From contig JAUYRP010000034.1 of the NCBI GenBank assembly GCA_030696695.1, forward strand, positions 496,001 through 560,000: DNA of 64,000 nt, read 5' to 3'. The translations under genes were made by a program, and so were the position numbers. Shown here piece by piece: positions 57,388 through 64,000 of the stretch. A model generated the notes under the pieces. The model did not search any database. It saw only the letters and a list, made by a program, of their open reading frames with translations, and was not told the DNA's origin. The stretch's first letter is position 1. Every line of letters begins with the position of its first letter. This DNA is from Methylophilus sp. GTDB taxonomy: Bacteria > Pseudomonadota > Gammaproteobacteria > Burkholderiales > Methylophilaceae.

Positions 57388-58539
57388 TTATAGCGTGTGA
57401 TCGTTTCTTTTAAACGGTACGCGCTCCTCTAATTCATTGGTGTAAGCGCTGATGTGCTCAGATTCATCTTGAATAAACGCTGCAATCGCTGCAGAAAATT
57501 CTGGATGGGCAATCTTGTGGTAAGAGCAGGTAGGCCTAGGTTCAAAGCCGCGTGCAAGTTTGTGTTCGCCTTGTGCACCGCCTTCAAAGTAGCGAATATT
57601 CCGTTCGATGCAAAAAGCCTGCGCTTGGTAATAACACAACTCAAAGTGCAAATTAGGCACATATTGCAAAGCGCCCCAGTATCTTCCGTAAAGTGTTGTT
57701 TCATTAAAAATGTTCAGCGTCGCAGCAATAGGCTGTCCATCTCGCTCCGCAATGATAAGCAAGATATGTTGAGGCATGGATTGCCCAATAAGGCTGAAAA
57801 ATTCGCGCGTTAAATAGGGCATGGAATAGTGCGCTGCATAGGTGTTGCAATAACAAGCATAAAAGAAATCCCAATCGGACTCTTGAATATCTTTGCCTAA
57901 CAGCCATTGGCAAGTTACGCCAGCATTGGTTACTTTTTTACGCTCTTGGCGTATTTTCTTACGCTTATCATGGCTGAGTGTGCCTATAAAAGCTTCCCAG
58001 TCTGTGTATTGCTTATTTTGCCAGCGAAATTGCACACCGTCACGTTTAAGCCAGCCGGCTTCTTCAAAGTAAGGTTGGCAAGAATCCGCAGGGAATAGCA
58101 CATGCGCACTGGAAAGCTTGTGTTGAGTGAGTAGGCTGGTGAGTGCTTGTACCAATAACCCAGAAATTGCAGGGGATTGACTCAGCAATTTAGCGCAGGT
58201 GACTGGGGTAAATGGGACAGCGCTGACTAATTTGGGATAGTAAGCCAAGCCGTGTTTGGCATACGCATCTGCCCATGACCAATCAAACACATATTCACCA
58301 TAGGAATGGGTCTTCAAATAGAGAGGTATAGCACCGACTAAGCTTGATTGCTGATCCGTAATGGTTAAGGCATAGTTAGTCCAGCCAGTGCTTTGGCCAA
58401 CGGAGTTCGATTGTTCCAGCGCCAATAAAAACGCATGTTGCAGAAACGGGGTTCCGTCTGTTAATCCATTCCACGCTGATGCATCGATTTCTGCAAGGCT
58501 AGACACAACACGGATGGTATAGGGCGCTGATAAGGACAT
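57388..58539 (-). CDS. FemAB-like / GNAT acyltransferase (DUF482)
   Basis: A 383-residue protein of the FemAB-like (PF04339) family. It starts IRVVSSLAEIDASAWNGLTDGTPFLQHAFLLALEQSNSV and has YVFDWSWADAYAKHG, DKRKKIRQERKKV, LTREFFSLIGQ, the GRYWGALQYVPNLHFELCYYQ signature and the C-terminal YFEGGAQGEHKLARGFEP. Such proteins are annotated as peptidoglycan-type or other GNAT acyltransferases; the substrate is not known. It is convergent with the SDR. Confidence 0.85.
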   Translation of the reverse strand: MSLSAPYTIRVVSSLAEIDASAWNGLTDGTPFLQHAFLLALEQSNSVGQSTGWTNYALTITDQQSSLVGAIPLYLKTHSYGEYVFDWSWADAYAKHGLAYYPKLVSAVPFTPVTCAKLLSQSPAISGLLVQALTSLLTQHKLSSAHVLFPADSCQPYFEEAGWLKRDGVQFRWQNKQYTDWEAFIGTLSHDKRKKIRQERKKVTNAGVTCQWLLGKDIQESDWDFFYACYCNTYAAHYSMPYLTREFFSLIGQSMPQHILLIIAERDGQPIAATLNIFNETTLYGRYWGALQYVPNLHFELCYYQAQAFCIERNIRYFEGGAQGEHKLARGFEPRPTCSYHKIAHPEFSAAIAAFIQDESEHISAYTNELEERVPFKRNDHTL

Positions 58540-58645
58540 GAAGACACTTTAAACAAGAGAGCAAGCTAAGTTTAAAGGTAGGAGTGTTACCGATGCAATG
58601 CGTTCAATGACTAGTTTGTTAAATTAAACAGATTGGAAGGTACTT

Positions 58646-59233
58646 TTAGATAGGACGTTTGCGACCATTGGACGCTTGCTTATTGATTTTTTCTTTGCTT
58701 TTGTTTTTGATTTCTTCTTCAGCATCTAAAATGCGTTTGGCTTCCATTCGCGCCTCAGCTGCTTTTTGACGCTCAACCGACTTTGCTTGGGCAAGTTCAA
58801 GCTCTTCTAATGTAATCACACCATCTTCATCTACATCCACGTAACTAAAATGGCGCGCGATTTGTGGCAAACACTGCGTGGTTTCTTCTCTGTCTAATGA
58901 ATCGTCGTTATCTTTGTTACAGTCGTTGAACCGTTTGGCCACACTTTCTTTCATGGCCTTACGTTTGAGTTCAATTTGGGTGTGTTCGGGATCAGTGTTT
59001 TTGGCATAGTCAGACAAAGCCTTGCGTAAGCGCGCTCTATCTTCTGGGCTGAAATTATGTTCTAGCGTTTTTTCTAGACCCACATCATCTTCACTATCCG
59101 TTGAAATGAGTTTGTCATCTGCAGCAGATAAATACATTTTATTGTCTGCCATGACAGAGGGGAATGCGAACAACAAGCCCAAAGTGATGAGCAAGTGTTT
59201 AGCAATAAAATTAGGCGACAAATTCAAATCCAT
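58646..59233 (-). CDS. exported EF-hand protein
   Basis: A 195-residue protein with an N-terminal hydrophobic segment (HLLITLGLLFAFPSVMA), so it is probably periplasmic or membrane-anchored. Two EF-hand calcium loops are visible: FNDCNKDNDDSLDREE (about residues 102-117) and YVDVDEDGVITLEELE (about 131-146). The C-terminus is strongly basic and helical (EARMEAKRILDAEEEIKNKSKEKINK). The ATG at 59233 is chosen; function unknown. Confidence 0.8.
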   Translation of the reverse strand: MDLNLSPNFIAKHLLITLGLLFAFPSVMADNKMYLSAADDKLISTDSEDDVGLEKTLEHNFSPEDRARLRKALSDYAKNTDPEHTQIELKRKAMKESVAKRFNDCNKDNDDSLDREETTQCLPQIARHFSYVDVDEDGVITLEELELAQAKSVERQKAAEARMEAKRILDAEEEIKNKSKEKINKQASNGRKRPI

Positions 59234-59507
59234 GGGCTTTAGGTGCAAATCATCACTTTACTGTTGATTAATAAGACGTCTGATTACATGCCATACAAGT
59301 GCGATATCATGAATTATGATTGTAAATATTTTGTTTCACAGTATGCTTGAATTGTAACTGATTGTAACTTCAGTCACTATCAGATAAGGTTTGGATTGCA
59401 CGTATTCTATAAAGTTTTATGGGTTCTAGATTTATTCATTTTTAACCCATATACTTGCGGATTAGTAGTCATTAAAATGACATAAATCAATCTTCAAAAA
59501 GGCATGA

Positions 59508-60233
59508 ATGATCGTGGAAAATGCAAAAAAAATATTAATGGTCGATGATGATTTGCGGATGCGGGAGCTACTTCAGCGCTATTTGACTGAACAGGGCTTT
59601 AACATTAAAGCGGTATCGGATGCAAAAGAGATGGATATCGCATTAGCCGCTGAACATTATGATTTATTGGTATTGGATTTGATGTTACCTGGCGAAGATG
59701 GATTGGCTATTTGCCGGCGCTTGCGAGGTAGTGGTCTGATGACGCCAATTATCATGCTCACAGCGCGTGGTGATGAAGTCGACCGCATTGTAGGGCTGGA
59801 AATGGGTGCAGATGACTATTTGCCCAAGCCGTTTAATCCCCGTGAGTTATTAGCGCGCATCAATGCAGTGTTGCGTCGCCACGAGCATACGCCGAATGCA
59901 GAAAATGCTAGCAAATCTGAAGCCTTTAGTTTTGGTGAATTTGTGTTTGATGCCAATACACGTAGTTTGAGCAGAAATGGTATGTCTATTACCATTACCA
60001 GCGGAGAATTCACGCTGCTTAAAGTTTTTACAGAGCACCCTCGTCAGCCTTTGTCGCGTGATCGTTTAATGCAGTTGGCGCGTGGACGTGAGCTGGACGT
60101 GTTTGATCGTAGTATTGATGTGCAAGTGTCACGTTTAAGGCGCATTATTGAAGCAGATCCAGCCCATCCACGATACTTGCAAACAATGTGGGGGTTTGGT
60201 TATGTATTTATCCCCGATGGTGAGGTTGCTTAA
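59508..60233 (+). CDS. ompR: OmpR-type response regulator
   Basis: A 241-residue response regulator with a receiver domain (MVDDDLRMRELL, phospho-acceptor Asp in LLVLDLMLPGEDGL, Thr in MLTARGDE, Lys in YLPKPFNPREL) and a winged-helix output domain (SGEFTLLKVFTEHPRQPLSRDRLM, RSIDVQVSRLRRIIE). It matches OmpR. The partner kinase gene follows 25 bases later, so this is a complete two-component pair. Confidence 0.93.
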   Translation: MIVENAKKILMVDDDLRMRELLQRYLTEQGFNIKAVSDAKEMDIALAAEHYDLLVLDLMLPGEDGLAICRRLRGSGLMTPIIMLTARGDEVDRIVGLEMGADDYLPKPFNPRELLARINAVLRRHEHTPNAENASKSEAFSFGEFVFDANTRSLSRNGMSITITSGEFTLLKVFTEHPRQPLSRDRLMQLARGRELDVFDRSIDVQVSRLRRIIEADPAHPRYLQTMWGFGYVFIPDGEVA

Positions 60234-60258
60234 TCCTTTCCGAGCCTAGCAAATTGTT

Positions 60259-61569
60259 TTGAGATTACTCCCACGCACCTTACTTTCAAGATTGTTGTTG
60301 CTTATCGCGTTGTTGTTGGCGATTAGTATTTATGCTTCTTTAAAGATTTTTGATTACTTCGACCGCGAACCTCGGGCCACTACTGCTGCCTTGCAAGCAG
60401 TCACCATTGTTAACTACACACGCGCATCTCTTATCGCCTCGCATGAAAATCGGCGCTTGGCATTGCTGTCCGAATTATCTGGTCGAGAGGGTGTGCGCGT
60501 ATATGCCGCAGATTTCCTCGAAGATATTGAGCCTTTGCCGCATGATCCGTTTATTAACTTGATCGCACAAAAGATCCGTGAGCGATTAGGTGTAGAAACC
60601 ATTATTACTGTCAATCATTATGATATTCCAGGATTGTGGATAAGTTTTAATGTAGGGCAGGATGATTTTTGGGTGGTGATTCCAAAAATTCAGGTCGATC
60701 GACCATTCCCATGGCATTGGCTAGGTTGGGCGGCTGTGGTGGGTTTGCTTTCGTTGCTGGGGGCTTACATCATTGCGGCTAGAATTAATCGCCCACTCAA
60801 CTTATTGGTGCATGCGGCTGAGCGCTTGCGTAATGGTGAACCTGCGCCAAAATTGCCAGAAGACAGTGTTGAAGAGTTGCGTGAAGTGAGCCGTACCTTT
60901 AACGAGATGGCTGAGTCACTTGTAAGATTGGATGCAGAGCGCACGCTGCTGTTGGCCGGAGTTTCACATGACATTAGAACACCACTGGCTAGGTTGCGAC
61001 TTGCGGTAGAAATGCTCTCGGGTGGTACAGGCGATAGCATGAAGCAAGGCATGATTGAAGATATTAGTGACATGGATAACATCATCCATCAGTTCTTGGA
61101 TTTTGTACGTGGGGTGGAAGGTGAGCCCACCAAAATGGTCGATATCAATGAGTTGCTGCGCTCCTTAGCCGAGCGCCAAGCGCGCGCAGGACGTAATTTA
61201 AAACTCACACTCACTTCTACTTACTTTATCCCGCTCAGGCCGCTAGCTATGCAGCGTTTGCTAGATAACTTGGTAGGTAACGCATATGCTTACTCCAAAG
61301 GTGCGGTCGAGGTGACCAGCAAAATCACAGCGGATAAAATCATTATCAGTGTGTTGGATAACGGGCCGGGTATTCCACCTGAGCACGCGCAACGTTTGCT
61401 CAGACCATTTGAGCGCATGGACAGTGCACGGAATAAAAATGAAGGTGGCAGTGGCTTGGGTTTAGCAATTTGTAACCGTATCGCTAAATTACATCGGGGT
61501 AGTTTGGAGTTAATCAATCGCCCAGAAGGTGGGTTAGAAGCAAGACTGTCATTGCCAATCATGCATTAA
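60259..61569 (+). CDS. envZ: EnvZ-type sensor histidine kinase
   Basis: A 436-residue osmosensor-like kinase. It has a short N-terminal membrane helix, a periplasmic region, a second helix (WLGWAAVVGLLSLLGAYII), a HAMP domain (INRPLNLLVHAAERLRNGE), the H-box LAGVSHDIRTPLARLRLAVEML, an N-box in LLDNLVGNAYAYS, and G-boxes in LDNGPGIPPEH and GGSGLGLAICNR. The start is TTG at 60259, with no strong ribosome site. It overlaps the end of the convergent GGDEF gene by four bases. Confidence 0.92.
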   Translation: MRLLPRTLLSRLLLLIALLLAISIYASLKIFDYFDREPRATTAALQAVTIVNYTRASLIASHENRRLALLSELSGREGVRVYAADFLEDIEPLPHDPFINLIAQKIRERLGVETIITVNHYDIPGLWISFNVGQDDFWVVIPKIQVDRPFPWHWLGWAAVVGLLSLLGAYIIAARINRPLNLLVHAAERLRNGEPAPKLPEDSVEELREVSRTFNEMAESLVRLDAERTLLLAGVSHDIRTPLARLRLAVEMLSGGTGDSMKQGMIEDISDMDNIIHQFLDFVRGVEGEPTKMVDINELLRSLAERQARAGRNLKLTLTSTYFIPLRPLAMQRLLDNLVGNAYAYSKGAVEVTSKITADKIIISVLDNGPGIPPEHAQRLLRPFERMDSARNKNEGGSGLGLAICNRIAKLHRGSLELINRPEGGLEARLSLPIMH

Positions 61570-62873
61570 TGTTTGCGTGCTGGCTTGCCTTCCACGCGGT
61601 TGCGTCCATTTGTTTTTGCACTGTATAACAAACGATCTGCATGAATCATCATGTCGTTCAAGTTTTTGCGTAGTACCCCAGTCACACCAATGCTGCATGT
61701 GTATTGAATGACATGCTGTTTGACCTGCACAAACTGACTGGAAATTTTGGATCTAAACGCCTCAATATATTCAAAGCTATCTAAATAATCAGGCGATTGG
61801 CTGAGCACTGCAAACTCCTCACCGCCAAGCCTTGCCACAATGTCTGTGTGAAAATGCTCTTTTAGTTGACGTGCAAAGTGCTTGATGACTTCATCCCCCG
61901 CATCATGCCCATACATATCATTCACTTTTTTAAAGAAATCAATATCCATCATCATCACAGTGACTGGGCTGTACTCTTTGAGTGATTGGAAAATTTTATT
62001 GCCACGCTCAAAGAAATAGCGGCGATTAAACACGTTGCTAAGGTAATCCACATTCGATAAATGCTTCGCAAATTCCACCGCATCTAACATGTCTAAGTTC
62101 TGGTTGATGCGGCATAACAAAATTTCATAATTGAATGGCTTGGCGATGAAATCGTTTGCGCCAGCTTTAAGAAATTTAACGGCTAATCGTGGGTCCGAAG
62201 ATGTCGAGATGCCAATAATTAATAGTTGGTCCTTAGGATAAATGGAGCGTACTTTTTGCACAAAAGTAATGCCGTTGATCATCGACATTTGATGGTCCAC
62301 CAGTACTAGCTTTACGTCGCCCTGTTGCTCAAGAATATTTAAGGCTTCTAAACCATTAAAAGCTTTAAACACACTGAATTTTTGTAACGACAACTCCCGC
62401 CCAATGACAAACTGGGATACCTTTGAGTCATCCACCACCAGCACTTTAATGGACGTGTTTTTATGCACTCTTTGGATGAGTTCGCATATATAGGTAATGC
62501 CATCTGATTGACCTTTGACCACATAATCAATGACATGGCGCTTGATCAATTGGTCACGCATTTCGTCCTCGTACTCTGAGACGATTGCGATAACCGGAAT
62601 GTTAAATTCTCCTAATAAATCCACCTTTTCAAAGGCGTCAGAATTGAGGTCAATGACACTTGTGATGCTTAAAAAGAAGTGATTGGGTTGCTCTGATAAT
62701 AATAATTTTGCGGCTGCTACTGTGTGGACTGTCACCACATTCACACGCAGTTGACTCTCAATTTCTTGCTTGAGCGTGCGTGCATAGAGCTGGTCTTGCT
62801 CTAGCACTAAGATATGAAATTGCACAGGCGTTGAAGGGTCGCGCAAAGTTTGGCGAATATGTTTATTCGGCAT
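61566..62873 (-). CDS. dual-receiver GGDEF response regulator
   Basis: A 435-residue cytoplasmic protein, REC-REC-GGDEF, of the PleD architecture. The first receiver (about residues 18-130) has lost the usual phospho-acceptor pattern. The second has VLVVDDSKVSQFV, the Asp in VLVDHQMSMINGI and the Lys in FIAKPFNYE, and should be phosphorylatable. The GGDEF domain has DIDFFKKVNDMYGHDAGDEV and RLGGEEF, so cyclase activity is likely. The RxxD inhibitory site is not present (FHTD). Confidence 0.9.
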   Translation of the reverse strand: MPNKHIRQTLRDPSTPVQFHILVLEQDQLYARTLKQEIESQLRVNVVTVHTVAAAKLLLSEQPNHFFLSITSVIDLNSDAFEKVDLLGEFNIPVIAIVSEYEDEMRDQLIKRHVIDYVVKGQSDGITYICELIQRVHKNTSIKVLVVDDSKVSQFVIGRELSLQKFSVFKAFNGLEALNILEQQGDVKLVLVDHQMSMINGITFVQKVRSIYPKDQLLIIGISTSSDPRLAVKFLKAGANDFIAKPFNYEILLCRINQNLDMLDAVEFAKHLSNVDYLSNVFNRRYFFERGNKIFQSLKEYSPVTVMMMDIDFFKKVNDMYGHDAGDEVIKHFARQLKEHFHTDIVARLGGEEFAVLSQSPDYLDSFEYIEAFRSKISSQFVQVKQHVIQYTCSIGVTGVLRKNLNDMMIHADRLLYSAKTNGRNRVEGKPARKH

Positions 62874-62909
62874 GATGATGACCGTGCTGAAATAGCCGAA
62901 TCGTGATGA

Positions 62910-64000
62910 TTATTCTGGTTGAAACCAATTCAATTTATCTCGTAACAGTACAACTTCGCCAATGATCGTTAAACAGGGCGGTTTCATTTCTGCCAAAGAT
63001 ACTTTTTCAGCGAGGTCTGCCAGCGTTGCTGCTACCACGCGTTGTCGCTGTGTTGTGCCTTGTTGTATAACAGCCGCAGGCATGTTCGTGGATACGCCGC
63101 GTTGGATCAATTGTTGGCAAATGTCTGCTAAACCCACTAATCCCATATAAATCACTACTGTTTGACGTGGGCGAGTCATGGCATCCCAATCCAAATCAAT
63201 GGTGCCGTCTTTTAAATGACCTGTAATAAATAAGCATGCTTGCGCATAATCACGATGGGTAAGCGGAATACCAGCGTAGCTCGATACGCCATTGGCAGCT
63301 GTGATCCCCGGCACCACTTGGAAAGGTACGCCATGTTGCATCAGCGTTTCAATCTCTTCACCGCCACGACCGAATATAAACGGGTCGCCGCCTTTTAAGC
63401 GCAGCACACGTTTACCCTCTAACGCTAATTTAGCAAGTAGCTCGTTAATCTGTTCTTGTGGCATGGTATGTTGATCGCGTGCTTTGCCCACATAGACCAG
63501 TTCTGCATCGCGTCGTACTAACTCCATCACTTCCGGGCTCACTAATTTATCGTACACACACACATCACATTGCTGCATCAAACGCAGCGCGCGGAATGTC
63601 AGTAGATCTGGATCACCTGGCCCACCCCCTACCAAAAACACTTCGCCTTTAGAGGCGGTGCTCGGCGTGTCACTCAGTACATCGCGCAATACTGCACGGG
63701 CGGCCTCTTCTTGACCAGACAATACACGTTCCACCATGGGGCCTTGCAGTACATCTTCCCAAAAGCGCCGCCGCAATTGTGTGGTAGCAAATTTGGCCTT
63801 CACTTGATCGCGAAACTCACCCGCAATCGCCGCAATACGGCCATAGCCAGCAGGTAGCATGGTTTCAATTTTGGTGCGAATGTAGCGTGCAAGTACTGGG
63901 GCATTACCTTCAGATGACACAGCAATCACAACAGGGCTACGGTCAATCACAGAGCCCATGGTAAAGGTGCACAAGTCTGGCGCATCTACCACATTGACAG
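62910..64000 (-). CDS. cysG: siroheme synthase CysG, 5' part outside window
   Basis: This is the C-terminal part of the multifunctional CysG, which makes siroheme (uroporphyrinogen-III methyltransferase, precorrin-2 dehydrogenase and ferrochelatase). The frame is open to base 64000 and reads [22 protein letters not shown], so the gene continues upstream. Then come [12 protein letters not shown] and the methyltransferase [47 protein letters not shown], and [13 protein letters not shown]. It is the last gene of the window. Confidence 0.96.
   Translation of the reverse strand, partial: VNVVDAPDLCTFTMGSVIDRSPVVIAVSSEGNAPVLARYIRTKIETMLPAGYGRIAAIAGEFRDQVKAKFATTQLRRRFWEDVLQGPMVERVLSGQEEAARAVLRDVLSDTPSTASKGEVFLVGGGPGDPDLLTFRALRLMQQCDVCVYDKLVSPEVMELVRRDAELVYVGKARDQHTMPQEQINELLAKLALEGKRVLRLKGGDPFIFGRGGEEIETLMQHGVPFQVVPGITAANGVSSYAGIPLTHRDYAQACLFITGHLKDGTIDLDWDAMTRPRQTVVIYMGLVGLADICQQLIQRGVSTNMPAAVIQQGTTQRQRVVAATLADLAEKVSLAEMKPPCLTIIGEVVLLRDKLNWFQPE

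Overview
The window looks like chromosomal DNA of a betaproteobacterial methylotroph of the family Methylophilaceae, probably close to Methylotenera. The reasons are a formaldehyde-activating-enzyme homologue beside transketolase, betaproteobacterial gene orders (slt-NDUFA9-like-cca; argB-HAD nucleotidase-slmA; dciA-M23 peptidase-secA; roxA next to a mini-secretin), and a moderately low G+C content. The genus is an inference; no rRNA or tRNA gene was seen. The window opens inside lpxC and closes inside cysG.

Layout. 1-10.7 kb: cell envelope and housekeeping genes (lpxC end, slt, an SDR, cca, slmA), then rsmE-argA-argB on the minus strand, where argA carries an extra N-terminal helix-turn-helix domain. 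10.7-19.9 kb: central carbon metabolism, namely a divergent Fae homologue, then tkt, gap, pgk, a second gap and pyk on the plus strand, each separated by clear hairpins. 19.9-29.2 kb: purC, a DUF1232 protein, a DedA protein, soluble pyrophosphatase facing a membrane H+-pyrophosphatase, dciA, an M23 peptidase, secA and a DUF1289 protein. 29.2-32.1 kb: a metal-response RiPP operon (ECF sigma factor, zinc-finger anti-sigma, Cys-repeat precursor, DUF692 enzyme, DUF2063 partner). 32.1-39.9 kb: one long minus-strand operon rsxABCDGE-nth-FIST-DUF1841. 40.2-43.2 kb: dapA-bamC-MBL hydrolase.

43.3-64 kb is more accessory: a low-complexity lipoprotein, a roxA/DUF/mini-secretin operon, a molybdopterin oxidoreductase with a YdhR-like partner, a HEPN-like gene broken at a G9 tract, about 0.85 kb of palindrome-rich non-coding DNA, a secreted methyltransferase, entericidin and OmpA-like lipoproteins, two diguanylate cyclases, phoR without phoB, an SDR, a FemAB-like acyltransferase, an EF-hand protein, an OmpR/EnvZ pair, and cysG.

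Most notable: the HTH-ArgA fusion with a palindrome at its own start, the sigma-controlled Cys-repeat RiPP operon, the HEPN-like gene whose reading frame is restored exactly by removing one base from a homopolymer, the hairpin-rich island beside it, and the twin GAPDH genes that both lack the NAD-selecting aspartate. No transposase, integrase, CRISPR array, tRNA or rRNA was recognised.
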